This document shows positions 1 to 8,781 of a DNA stretch of 32,430 nt, piece after piece. The DNA lies in assembly GCA_016946835.1 (NCBI GenBank), contig JACVTC010000399.1:1-32430 (forward strand), written 5' to 3'. The notes under the pieces are model-generated. The model was not told where the DNA came from, searched no databases, and saw only the letters and a list, made by a program, of their open reading frames with translations. The position numbers and the translations under genes are program-made. The stretch is from Neocallimastix lanati (nom. inval.). Taxonomy: Eukaryota; Neocallimastigomycota; Neocallimastigomycetes; Neocallimastigales; Neocallimastigaceae. Numbering within the stretch: position 1 is the first letter of the stretch; the number at the start of each line of letters is the position of its first letter.

Positions 1-75
1 TTAATTTTTGGGTTAAGTTAGACAAGAATTTGTTTTTTATTATTTATTTTAATTTAATAATTTTGTTATTTATCA
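1..75 (-). mobile_element. Block U, copy A (inverted, partial)
   Basis: The reverse complement of 1-75 starts TGATAAATAACAAAATT and matches the first ~75 bases of the blocks at 681 and 31130 almost base for base, so this is the terminal part of the same repeat in the opposite orientation, running off the left edge of the window. It is followed by GATGT (76-80) and then block H. No coding capacity is visible. It is probably a solo LTR or an LTR of an element outside the window; a long MITE-like element cannot be excluded. Confidence 0.7.
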
Positions 76-80
76 GATGT

Positions 81-676
81 TGATACAATACAGCTAGAAA
101 TACGCAAGAAAATTAACAAAAGAGAAAATCCTATAATAATATAGTGAAAAATAATTACAATATATAATATACTAAATCATTATATAAATAGATTAAAAAT
201 TAATTAGACAGCCAATAATATTCAAGATAAAATTAATTAATAAATTTAAAAGAAGAGAATGAAATAAAAGTTAAAGGGAGAGTTTTTCTTGTTGTTTTAA
301 AATTCTAATTGAGTAAAATAATAGTTTTAGAGAACTTATAGTTTAGTTTAAATAATTAAGTAATTACTTATAGTTAAAGGATAAGAGTTGAATCCTACAA
401 TTATAAGTAAAATTATTATTAAGATATTAATATAAATTGAATTATTAGAGATAGATAAAAATCATTATATTCAGAGAATATAAATATAATTGTAATAATT
501 TATGTAAAATAAATAAATAAATAAAAACAAGATTCAAAAAGAAATAAATAAATTTTATTATTTGTGTAAATTATTATTTATTATCTTTGAGTTGGAATAT
601 ATTATTTTACAAATTCCCTATTTGCTCGACCTCGTTATAAATAGAAATCTGATACTTTATTACTTATATTGTATCA
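81..676. mobile_element. Block H: 596-bp TG...CA element with 10-bp terminal inverted repeats
   Basis: The segment starts TGATACAATA and ends TATTGTATCA, a perfect 10-base inverted repeat. It is flanked on both sides by ATGT (77-80 and 677-680), which reads as a 4-bp target-site duplication. No ORF is visible and there is no second copy in the window. The TG...CA ends would suit a solo LTR, but 10-bp inverted ends would also suit a small DNA transposon. A TATA-like stretch lies near 634. Identity is inferred only from the ends. Confidence 0.5.
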
Positions 677-680
677 ATGT

Positions 681-1728
681 TGATAAATAACAAAATTATT
701 AAATTAAAATAAATAATAAAAAACAATTCATGTTATTAAAGTTTTCTATCTTAACCCAAAAATTAATCCATTCTAAAAAAAATTAAATCCATATTTAAGA
801 AAAATTAATTAAATAAAGATAATTAAATAAAATAATAATAAATTAATTAATCATTAATAATTTTAATTAAAAACTAAAATAAATTAATAAATAATATTTT
901 TCTAAGACTACAAATAAACAAAATAATAAACATATTTAATAAATTATAAACAACAAATAAACAAACTTATAAACAACGCAAAATTAAAATTAACTAGTTA
1001 AATAATTTTTTAAGTTACTTTTATTTAAAATAATGATTATTTTATTTATTTTATAACTCAACTTTTATAAACAAATTGTAATTAAAATAACATTTCAAAA
1101 CTCATATTTATTAACATTTAATTGTAAATATTGTTTAATTTAATAATAAATTATTCTTTATTTCTCTTTTATTAATTTTATTATTTTTAATGTAAATAGT
1201 TTAAAATCAAAGAAAAATATAAAAACATGTAAATATTTCTTATAAATTATTCTTTATTATTAATTAGTTAATAAATTATTATAAATATTTTATTAGTTTT
1301 AATAATCAATTTTTTATGATTATTAATTATTTAATAAATTATTATAAATATTTTATTAGTTTTAATAATCAATTTTTTATGATTATTAATTATTTAATAA
1401 ATTATTATAGATATTTTATTAGTTATTAATAATCAATTTTATTATTAAAATTTAAAATAAATTAGTATAAATAATAAATATTCCATTTTATTATTTTATT
1501 AGTTTTAACAATTATTTTATTAATTTAAACAAAATTAATTATTAAATAAATAAAGATTAATATTAAAATAAAAATAAATTTTTTTAATAAAACATTTTTG
1601 TGTTTAATAATAAAACATATTTATTTTTTTTTTTTAAATTTCTTAAATCAATTTTATTCAGTATTTATCCTTTTATTCACTTCTACAAAATTTAATTTTT
1701 GTAGATTAAGAATATTAGGTATAAATCA
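681..1728 (+). mobile_element. Block U, copy B (LTR-like, ~1.05 kb)
   Basis: This is a direct repeat of 31130-32163: the two align over their full length with scattered substitutions and small indels, including a different stretch near 722-750. It starts TGATAAATAAC and ends GGTATAAATCA, so it has the TG...CA ends of an LTR with 4-base inverted tips (TGAT/ATCA). ATGT lies immediately on both sides (677-680 and 1729-1732). It has no ORF, primer site or polypurine tract, so a solo LTR is the likeliest reading. It is clearly older than the LTRs of elements 1, 3 and 4. Confidence 0.65.
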
Positions 1729-1732
1729 ATGT

Positions 1733-1784
1733 TGATAAAGAATAGAATAATAATGATATTTTTAATTAAATTTTTAATAATTTA
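1733..1784 (+). repeat. Element 2 5' LTR, first part
   Basis: This matches the first 52 bases of the intact 3' LTR at 11240. It holds the left arm (TAAAGAATAGAATAATA) of the LTR-terminal hairpin; the right arm now lies 7 kb away because element 1 inserted in the loop. Its last five bases, ATTTA (1780-1784), are repeated at 8777-8781 as the target-site duplication of element 1. Confidence 0.85.
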
Positions 1785-1999
1785 TGTTGAAATTATAACT
1801 GAATTGAAATCTCAATTTCAGTTATTTACATTTCAATAATTAAAAATATTATTTATTTAATTATAAATAATATATATATTTAAATAATTAATAATTAATA
1901 TAAATTCTTGTTTAATTTTAAAGGGTTATCTTAGGCCTAATAATTCTGAGAATATTAATAAATAAGGTTTATATTAATAATTAATTTCAATGATACATT

Positions 2000-2011
2000 T
2001 GACGTCACGTG
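2000..2011 (+). promoter_or_regulatory. Overlapping CRE and E-box in element 1 U3
   Basis: TGACGTCACGTG combines a palindromic CRE/ATF-type bZIP site (TGACGTCA) with an E-box (CACGTG) sharing two bases. It is among the few G/C-rich words in this A/T-rich LTR and lies about 175 bp upstream of the TATA box. The same sequence recurs in the 3' LTR at 8285-8296. Function as an enhancer is inferred from the motif alone. Confidence 0.5.
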
Positions 2012-2174
2012 TATTTTATTTATATTATGTTTTTATATATGTTTACAACATATTTTAAATTCAATTATTCAAATTAATTATATAATTAAATTTATCCTTA
2101 TATTTTATTAGTATTTATATTACTATATTATTACTATCTTATAATTAAATATTATTATTATGTAACTTACAAAG

Positions 2175-2182
2175 TATAAAAG
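2175..2182 (+). promoter_or_regulatory. TATA box of element 1
   Basis: TATAAAAG lies 40 bases upstream of GTAAGGTTATTG (2215), the predicted 5' end of the self-priming transcript. The repeat copy is at 8460-8467. Position and exact consensus make it a good promoter candidate even in this A/T-rich context. Confidence 0.5.
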
Positions 2183-2489
2183 AAAGATGTAAAAATCTAT
2201 CTTTTATGTTCTTTGTAAGGTTATTGTAAAATTACCTTAATAGTAATATATTATAGATATTTTATTATTAAATAAAATCAATAAATTTAAAATCAAATTA
2301 ATTTGATAATTCTAATTATCAAAGTTTATTATAAATAAAATTTTATTAAACTAAACATTTAAATATTTATTATTATTATTATATATCTATATAGTATATT
2401 ACTATATAGACATATCGACTTAGTGAATATTTTTATTAAAACATATTATTTTATTTAAATTTAAATTATAAATTATATCAAAATCTTAA

Positions 2490-2501
2490 CAATAACCTTA
2501 C
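2490..2501 (+). promoter_or_regulatory. Self-complementary primer-binding site of element 1
   Basis: CAATAACCTTAC at the LTR/internal junction is the exact reverse complement of GTAAGGTTATTG at 2215-2226 in R, 12 of 12 bases. There is no TGG-type tRNA primer site behind this LTR. In Tf1-type elements the first bases of the mRNA fold onto the primer site and prime first-strand synthesis; the layout here matches that mechanism. Confidence 0.7.
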
Positions 2502-2525
2502 CCTAGTTTTAGTTGCTACCTTGAT

Positions 2526-3599
2526 ATGTCTTACTATACGAACGTCTGGGCTAGTTCAATACCTGACATTGCCCCAATGTCAGAAGTTAATAAGTTAAGG
2601 TCTGACGCCCAAGTTACCGTATCAGAATTAGCTTCTTCTGTTAATGATAGCTTTTTATTAAAAGAAGATTTTAATAAATATAATCAAGACTTACAGAAAA
2701 AACTCTATACACTTAATAGAGATAATAAAAATATTATTAATCAACTTTCTAATTTAACTAAAATATTCAATGAAAAATTAGATATAAAAATTAGTACCAA
2801 TGATGATCCCTCTTCTAGCCAATCTGTACCACAAAATCAAGATGATAACGCCTCTATTTCTACCAGACGTGATGCAGACAATGATGTCATCATGAAAAAT
2901 AGTTATTCTAATAATTTGCAACAAGTACCTGAACCTGGATTCTTCTCAGGTAACACTAATGACACTGATTTATTCTGTCAATTATGTGAAGATACTTTCT
3001 CAACTTATCCCAACTTAGGTTTACCAGAAGAAGTAAAAATAAACTTTGTTAAATCTCGTTTGAGAGACGGTGCAAGAAATTGGTATATTGCTACCTATAA
3101 CGAGAACAATCATCCAGGAACACTAAAGAAATTATTAAGTGATATAAAGAAAACTTTTACGAATGTTGCAAGTAAAAAATTGGCTAAAATCCAGTTAGTA
3201 AAATTAAAACATTCGTATGGGAAAATAAATGATTATATAGAAAAGTTTAGAACGTTAACTACTGGTCTGTCTTGGGACGAAGAAGCTTTAGTCTTATTTT
3301 TCTATAATGGACTTCACCCAAAGTTCCAAGAAGAAATAGATAAAATGGAAGAATTCCCTACAAAGCTTGGTGATATTTATACTAAGTGCATCTTATTTGA
3401 AAATAATATTAAAAGTAAGGACCAATTAAGAAATAATATTGATAATAAAAATTTGAGAAAGAAACATTCAAGCCCACATGTAAACAATAGCAAGAATTAT
3501 AATAATAATTATTATTATACTAAAAATAAATCTAGCAATAATTATTTTAATAATAATAACAATAATAATAATCAACATAATAACCAAAAAACTAATTGA
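2526..3599 (+). CDS. gag: Gag polyprotein of element 1
   Basis: This 357-residue protein would form the virus-like particle that packages the element RNA. Residues ~35-80 look coiled-coil. Residues ~135-295 match the retrotransposon Gag/capsid family (Retrotrans_gag type), with the typical pattern FFSGN near the start, the RDGARNWY stretch and the FYNGLHP region. The tail is asparagine-rich with basic residues and has no CCHC zinc knuckle, as in Tf1. The ATG at 2526 is the first after the LTR, 34 bases downstream, so the leader is very short. The frame ends at TGA (3597-3599), directly followed by an 8-bp hairpin (3600-3619). Pol lies in the +1 frame. Tf1 itself has one fused ORF, so this break may be an extra A in the A6 run at 3586-3591 or a true recoding site. 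Confidence 0.88.
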   Translation: MSYYTNVWASSIPDIAPMSEVNKLRSDAQVTVSELASSVNDSFLLKEDFNKYNQDLQKKLYTLNRDNKNIINQLSNLTKIFNEKLDIKISTNDDPSSSQSVPQNQDDNASISTRRDADNDVIMKNSYSNNLQQVPEPGFFSGNTNDTDLFCQLCEDTFSTYPNLGLPEEVKINFVKSRLRDGARNWYIATYNENNHPGTLKKLLSDIKKTFTNVASKKLAKIQLVKLKHSYGKINDYIEKFRTLTTGLSWDEEALVLFFYNGLHPKFQEEIDKMEEFPTKLGDIYTKCILFENNIKSKDQLRNNIDNKNLRKKHSSPHVNNSKNYNNNYYYTKNKSSNNYFNNNNNNNNQHNNQKTN

Positions 3600-3600
3600 T

Positions 3601-4269
3601 GGACTTCAAAAGGAGTCCAGAACATCAAAAAATTTAAAAACAATTTATTATAATTTTCCTACACTTGATTCAATCAATGAATCAAATCTCCCATCTACAT
3701 TCCTTTTATTCAAATCTTATATTCCTATTAAATTCTTAAATAATTTTTCAATTAAAAATGAAAAAATTCAAAAATTAACTTCTGAATCTATGTTAGATTC
3801 AGGATCCTTTTGCAATTTTATCACAGAAAAATTAGCAAATAAATTAAAACTAAATATTCAAAAAACAAAAAATAAAATCCTAGTTAAAGGTATTTCAGGC
3901 AGAACTACCAAATTAGATCAATTTGTTTGGTTAAATTTTCAAATTAAATTTTTTAAAAATAATAAATTTTATTTTCAAGATTTTAAAGAAAAATTTTTAA
4001 TCTCAAATTGTATTCCTACTGATTTACTTTTTGGAAATCAGTTTATTAGGAAATTCAAAATACATTACAATTATAAAAATAATACCTTATATTCTTATTT
4101 AAATTATAATTCTTTAAATAATCATAAAAATAAATCCATAAAACATAAGGAAAATAATTTTTATTTAAACTCGTTGAAAAGAAAAATTTTTAAAAATAAA
4201 TTTTTTAAAAGAAAAATAAAAAATAAATTTTATTATAAAAATTTTTCAAAAAAATCGATCAAAAAATAA
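3601..4269 (+). CDS. pol: Protease segment of element 1 Pol (frame +1 to Gag)
   Basis: The frame is open through the Gag stop and continues to TAA at 4267-4269. It carries the retropepsin active-site pattern LDSGSFCNFIT at 3793-3825, with the canonical D-S-G, and a second-half LLFGNQF motif near 4024 that corresponds to the flap and C-terminal region of aspartic proteases. An ATG occurs at 3790, but it sits just before the catalytic aspartate and cannot be the natural start; the protein is expected as a Gag-Pol product. The C-terminal third is a lysine/asparagine-rich linker. A change to the next frame is needed between 4220 and 4269 to reach reverse transcriptase; that stretch is full of A runs, so a single-base indel is likely. 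Confidence 0.72.
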   Translation, partial: GLQKESRTSKNLKTIYYNFPTLDSINESNLPSTFLLFKSYIPIKFLNNFSIKNEKIQKLTSESMLDSGSFCNFITEKLANKLKLNIQKTKNKILVKGISGRTTKLDQFVWLNFQIKFFKNNKFYFQDFKEKFLISNCIPTDLLFGNQFIRKFKIHYNYKNNTLYSYLNYNSLNNHKNKSIKHKENNFYLNSLKRKIFKNKFFKRKIKNKFYYKNFSKKSIKK

Positions 4270-5542
4270 TTCAAAAAATATCTCCAAAAAATTTAATTTA
4301 AAAAATTTAAAAAATTTTTCAAAAAATCCAAAGTTTAATAAATATGAAAATTCTATTAATAAAAATTCTAAAATTTATGTATATGTAAAATATTTAAATA
4401 AATCTAAAAGTAAATTTTCTTCCAAAAAATTTAACAAAAATCATCGAGATTTATATAATAATAAAAAAGAATTTAGTTATAATTTTTTAATATATTGTTT
4501 TCTTTCAACTAAAGATAAAGTTGAAATTGAAAATGAGGAACCAAAAATAGAAGAAATTCCTCATCAATATCAAGATTTAGCAATCGTATTTAGCAAAAAA
4601 GAGGCAGATAAATTACCTCCTCACCGTTTAACCGACTGTAAGATTGTTTTAGAAAAAGACGCTACACTCCATTACGGCCCAATTTATCCATTAACTGAAG
4701 AAGAATCACAAGTTCTTAAGGACTATATAAAAGAAAATTTAGAAAAAGGATTTATTAGACCATCAGAATCTCCTGCTGGATATCCTGTCCTTTTTCAAAA
4801 GAAAAAAGATGGTTCCCTTCGGTTATGTGTAGACTATAAAAAATTAAATGCAGTAACTATAAGAAATTCATATCCTCTCCCTCTAATAACAGATATAATA
4901 GAAAAAGTAAAGGGAGCAAAATATTTTACGAAATTGGATTTACGTTCAGCTTATAATTTAATAAGAATAAAAGAGGGTGACGAATATAAAACTGCGTTTA
5001 GAACTAAATATGGCCATTATGAATATTTAGTTATGCCGTTTGGATTAAAAAATGCGCCTGCCACTTTTCAATCATTTATTAACTCTATTCTTAGACCATA
5101 CTTAGAAAAGTGTGTGATCTTATATTTAGATGATATTTTAATTTATTCCAAAGATTTGGAGGAGCATCATAATCAAGTCAGAAACGTCCTTCAAACTTTA
5201 ATTAATAATAATTTATATGCAAAATTAGAAAAATGTGAATTTGACCAGAATAAAGTTGAATTTTTAGGTTACATTTTATCTGGTGATGGTGTATCTACTG
5301 ACCCAAAGAAAATTAAATCTATAGAAGAGTGGCCAAGACCAGAAAATTTAAAAGATGTTCAAAGATTCATTGGCCTATGTAATTACTATAGAAGATTTGT
5401 TAAAGATTTTGCAAAAATTGCAAAACCTTTACATAATTTAACAAGGAAAAATATTAAATTTTTATGGACGAATGAATGTGAAAATGCTTTTAAGGAATTA
5501 AAAGAAAAGATTAATTACTTCTCCAATTCTACTTCATCCTGA
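4220..5542 (+). CDS. pol: Reverse transcriptase segment of element 1 Pol
   Basis: The frame is open from the last upstream stop (4217-4219) to TGA at 5540-5542. After a lysine-rich linker it shows the Ty3/Gypsy RT order: PHRLTDCKI entry region, GYPVLFQKKKDGSLRLCVDY fingers, LDLRSAYNLIRI, VMPFGLKNAPATFQ, then the catalytic YLDD and the thumb up to FKELKEK. It copies the element RNA into DNA. Codon 4934 is TTG and is not a start. The reading frame is lost inside the RT/RNase H junction because the run AAAGAAAAGA (5501-5510) has one base too many; the expected continuation is in the next frame (KRLITSPI). Confidence 0.85.
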   Translation, partial: KINFIIKIFQKNRSKNNSKNISKKFNLKNLKNFSKNPKFNKYENSINKNSKIYVYVKYLNKSKSKFSSKKFNKNHRDLYNNKKEFSYNFLIYCFLSTKDKVEIENEEPKIEEIPHQYQDLAIVFSKKEADKLPPHRLTDCKIVLEKDATLHYGPIYPLTEEESQVLKDYIKENLEKGFIRPSESPAGYPVLFQKKKDGSLRLCVDYKKLNAVTIRNSYPLPLITDIIEKVKGAKYFTKLDLRSAYNLIRIKEGDEYKTAFRTKYGHYEYLVMPFGLKNAPATFQSFINSILRPYLEKCVILYLDDILIYSKDLEEHHNQVRNVLQTLINNNLYAKLEKCEFDQNKVEFLGYILSGDGVSTDPKKIKSIEEWPRPENLKDVQRFIGLCNYYRRFVKDFAKIAKPLHNLTRKNIKFLWTNECENAFKELKEKINYFSNSTSS

Positions 5543-7493
5543 TATTACAAAACCTTTTATAGTAGAATGTGATGCAAGTAATTATGCTATTGGTGCTGTT
5601 CTATCTCAAAGGGATAAAGATAATAATTTACATCCAGTAGCATATTATTCTAGAAGTTTACTAAACGCCGAAATAAATTATACAATTACTGACAAAGAAC
5701 TACTCGCTATAAGGGATGCTTTTATTGCTTGGAGACATCTACTCCTTGGTGCTAAATACCAAATCACTGTTTATACGGATCATAGGAACTTAATATACAC
5801 ATTAGGAGGAAAGGTTGCAAATCAAAGACAACACAGATGGTACCTTTTCTTCCAAGAATATAATTTCATAATAAAGTATAGACAGGGAAACAAAAACGGA
5901 AAACCTGACAGTCTATCTAGAAGACCTGACTATATTAAAAACAACACTGAAGAAAAACCTGAAAATATTTTAGACATTAAAAATGTTAAAGAAATTCCAT
6001 GTTTTGTTAGTATTGTAAGTGACCTTTTAGAAAGAATTATTGATGCTACCAAGTCTGACGCTACAGCTGAGGATATACGACTTTACTTTAGTCCTCAAAA
6101 TGTAAAAAATGATATGTCTTATAAGCCCTTTAGAAAAATGGAAAAGTTTAAATTAAAGGACAATTTAATATTTTATAATAATCTAGTCTATATTCCTGAA
6201 GTTCTCCGATTAGAAATATTGACAAAATATCATGAAAAGCCCGCAGCCGGTCATTTAGGAATTAGAAGAACTTTAGAGTTAATAACAAGAAACTTTTGGT
6301 GGCCTAAAATAAAAGAAGATGTAACCAAATATGTAAACTCTTGTCAATCCTGTGCAAGAAACAAAATAAATAGGCACAGAAAATATGGTCTTCTACAACC
6401 TTTGGATATTTCCGAAAGACCTTGGAAATCTATTGAAATAGACTTTTTATGCGGTCTTCCTGATTCTAAAGGATATACAGTAATAATGGTAGTTGTCGAT
6501 CGTTTTTCTAAAATGATCCACTTAATTCCCTTTAAACAAATACCTGATGCAAAACAAACTGCTAAGGCCTTTATGAATAATATCTTTAAACTACATGGTT
6601 TACCTCAAGATATTTATACAGATAGAGGATCACAATTTACAAGTGCTCTTTGGAATGAATTTATGCACTTATTAAAAATTAAAAATAATATAGCTACCAC
6701 AGATCATCATGAAACCGTCGGACAAGTTGAAAGGTGTAACTCTTTTATTGAACAATATCTTAGGGCTTATTCAAGAGCTTATTATCATGATGACTGGATA
6801 GATTGGATCTACCTTGCAGAATTTGCATATAATAATTCGGTTAACGAATCTACTAAGGAAACTCCTTTCTTTATAAATTATGGGTTCCATCCTTCCATGG
6901 ACGAATTCTTTTTATTACCTCAAATGGATACTAATTTTAAATATATAAAAAATGTAAATACTAGTTTTAATCACATTAAAGACGTCTTACTACGTTCCAA
7001 AGAATTATATAAAAGGCATGCTGATAAGAAAAGATTAGAACCTCCTGTTTTTAAAGAAGGTGACTTAGTATGGGTTCAAACTCCTCCTTCTCTTAATGTC
7101 GAAGATTATTCTAAATTATCACCTTGTAAGTACGGACCCTATAAAGTACTTGAAGCTTTAGATAATAATAATTATAAAATAGATTTAAAAAGATCTCCTT
7201 CCCCTAAACACCATCCAATATTCCATATATCCGAGCTCGAGCCTTTCATTCCTACACCTTCAGAATATAGAAAAAGAAGATCTCATAATGAATCTATTAA
7301 GGATATTATAGAAATCGCAGGATTTAGGACCAATTATACGAAAAAATGTTATGAATATCGTGTAAGGTATAAATATAAAAATTCCTATGATTGGGTTCCT
7401 TCAGAAGAAGTTGAAAATAACCCAAGAAATCAAGACATTTATTTATTATATTTAAAGAATGGAAGGAAGTTTACTTCGATTGCATATAATTAA
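5502..7493 (+). CDS. pol: RNase H, integrase and chromodomain segment of element 1 Pol
   Basis: This frame begins inside the RT end and supplies RNase H (VECDAS, TDKELLAI, TDHRNLIY, with a variant GKPDSLSR end), then integrase. Counting from the ATG at 6114, the zinc finger is H40, H47, C77, C80 and the catalytic triad is D110, D170, E206, i.e. D,D35E. The integrase core is followed by a YKRHADKKR/GDLVWV segment, a GPYKV (GPY/F-like) module and, at ~391-455, a chromodomain-like segment with YRVRYKYKNSYDWVPSEE. Chromodomains steer integration to modified histone H3 in chromoviruses. ATG 6114 is internal; the natural product is a polyprotein. The stop is TAA at 7491-7493. Confidence 0.88.
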   Translation, partial: KKRLITSPILLHPDITKPFIVECDASNYAIGAVLSQRDKDNNLHPVAYYSRSLLNAEINYTITDKELLAIRDAFIAWRHLLLGAKYQITVYTDHRNLIYTLGGKVANQRQHRWYLFFQEYNFIIKYRQGNKNGKPDSLSRRPDYIKNNTEEKPENILDIKNVKEIPCFVSIVSDLLERIIDATKSDATAEDIRLYFSPQNVKNDMSYKPFRKMEKFKLKDNLIFYNNLVYIPEVLRLEILTKYHEKPAAGHLGIRRTLELITRNFWWPKIKEDVTKYVNSCQSCARNKINRHRKYGLLQPLDISERPWKSIEIDFLCGLPDSKGYTVIMVVVDRFSKMIHLIPFKQIPDAKQTAKAFMNNIFKLHGLPQDIYTDRGSQFTSALWNEFMHLLKIKNNIATTDHHETVGQVERCNSFIEQYLRAYSRAYYHDDWIDWIYLAEFAYNNSVNESTKETPFFINYGFHPSMDEFFLLPQMDTNFKYIKNVNTSFNHIKDVLLRSKELYKRHADKKRLEPPVFKEGDLVWVQTPPSLNVEDYSKLSPCKYGPYKVLEALDNNNYKIDLKRSPSPKHHPIFHISELEPFIPTPSEYRKRRSHNESIKDIIEIAGFRTNYTKKCYEYRVRYKYKNSYDWVPSEEVENNPRNQDIYLLYLKNGRKFTSIAYN

Positions 7494-8069
7494 AAAAAAA
7501 AATTTGGAAATTTTATTTTTTATTATTAATTTTTAACTTTTACTTTATTATTATCTATTTTTATAGTTAATTTTAATTTTTCAATATTTCTAAAATGAAA
7601 TTTCAATTTCAAAATTTCAAAATTCAAAAATTCAAAAAATATAGCTATATTACACTCTTAACAATCAATTTATAATTCAACATAATCAAAATTTTATAAA
7701 TTATTATAATTTTCATTTTTTTAAAATTTAATGCAACAAATTAAGAAGTTAATTGAAATTAAATTTCAAAATTTCAATTTCAAAAATTCTATATCAAATT
7801 CATTCAAAAATGGTACCATTATATTCACAACTATCAATTTTATTAACTAAATTTTAATTTTACTAAATTTTAGAAATTTCAAAATTTCAATGAAATGGTC
7901 ACTTGAAATGGGGTTTTTTATAAAAATTTAAAAGGACTCAAGTGACCTTCTTCCTTTGAAATTAAAAAATTTTTAATTTATGAAATTTCAAAAATTTTTT
8001 TAATAAAAATTTAGACCTCCATATCGTTACACAAAAATCGTCTTGAATCCGATTTTTATGGGAGGGCGT
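7494..8069 (+). other. 3' non-coding region of element 1 with hairpin and polypurine tract
   Basis: No ORF is present. The sequence is built largely from ATTTCAAAATTTCAA-like words in loose tandem. A perfect 10-bp stem GGTCACTTGA/TCAAGTGACC closes a 31-base loop at 7897-7947. GGGAGGG (8060-8066) is the likely polypurine tract, three bases before the 3' LTR, where plus-strand DNA synthesis would start. Confidence 0.65.
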
Positions 8070-8776
8070 TGTTGAAATTATAACTGAATTGAAATCTCAA
8101 TTTCAGTTATTTACATTTCAATAATTAAAAATATTATTTATTTAATTATAAATAATATATATATTTAAATAATTAATAATTAATATAAATTCTTGTTTAA
8201 TTTTAAAGGGTTATCTTAGGCCTAATAATTCTGAGAATATTAATAAATAAGGTTTATATTAATAATTAATTTCAATGATACATTTGACGTCACGTGTATT
8301 TTATTTATATTATGTTTTTATATATGTTTACAACATATTTTAAATTCAATTATTCAAATTAATTATATAATTAAATTTATCCTTATATTTTATTAGTATT
8401 TATATTACTATATTATTACTATCTTATAATTAAATATTATTATTATGTAACTTACAAAGTATAAAAGAAAGATGTAAAAATCTATCTTTTATGTTCTTTG
8501 TAAGGTTATTGTAAAATTACCTTAATAGTAATATATTATAGATATTTTATTATTAAATAAAATCAATAAATTTAAAATCAAATTAATTTGATAATTCTAA
8601 TTATCAAAGTTTATTATAAATAAAATTTTATTAAACTAAACATTTAAATATTTATTATTATTATTATATATCTATATAGTATATTACTATATAGACATAT
8701 CGACTTAGTGAATATTTTTATTAAAACATATTATTTTATTTAAATTTAAATTATAAATTATATCAAAATCTTAACA
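8070..8776 (+). repeat. Element 1 3' LTR (707 bp)
   Basis: It matches 1785-2491 over the full length with no difference that I could find by eye, including the CRE/E-box copy at 8285-8296. It is followed by the duplicated ATTTA (8777-8781) and then the resumed element 2 LTR. Confidence 0.92.
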
Positions 8777-8781
8777 ATTTA

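Larger units (their letters stand above)
1785..2491 (+). repeat. Element 1 5' LTR (707 bp)
   Basis: The LTR runs from TG to CA. U3 contains an overlapping CRE/E-box (2000-2011) and a TATA box (2175-2182). A long hairpin at 2166-2219 has a 9-bp base stem (CTTACAAAG/CTTTGTAAG) and a mostly paired upper stem. Just after it, GTAAGGTTATTG (2215-2226) is the exact complement of the primer site, which places the likely transcript start, and hence the U3/R boundary, near 2215 if self-priming applies. Confidence 0.92.
1785..8776 (+). mobile_element. Element 1: Tf1/sushi-like chromovirus (Ty3/Gypsy)
   Basis: Two 707-bp LTRs (TGTTGAAATT...CTTAACA), identical as far as I can see by eye, flank gag and a pol that is open in three successive frames. 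The 5-bp duplication ATTTA is present at 1780-1784 and 8777-8781. Integrase follows RNase H (Ty3/Gypsy order) and carries a C-terminal chromodomain-like segment. Gag has no CCHC knuckle and the primer site is self-complementary to the LTR, both hallmarks of the Tf1/sushi group. It inserted into the 5' LTR of element 2. Identical LTRs suggest a recent insertion. Confidence 0.92.

Noticed and set aside
681-1728. Block U as a DNA transposon with inverted ends GTATCAACATCTGAT
   Set aside because: That inverted repeat appears only when copy A's left flank and copy C's right flank are combined; copy B lacks it. The apparent ends are flank plus TGAT/ATCA tips.
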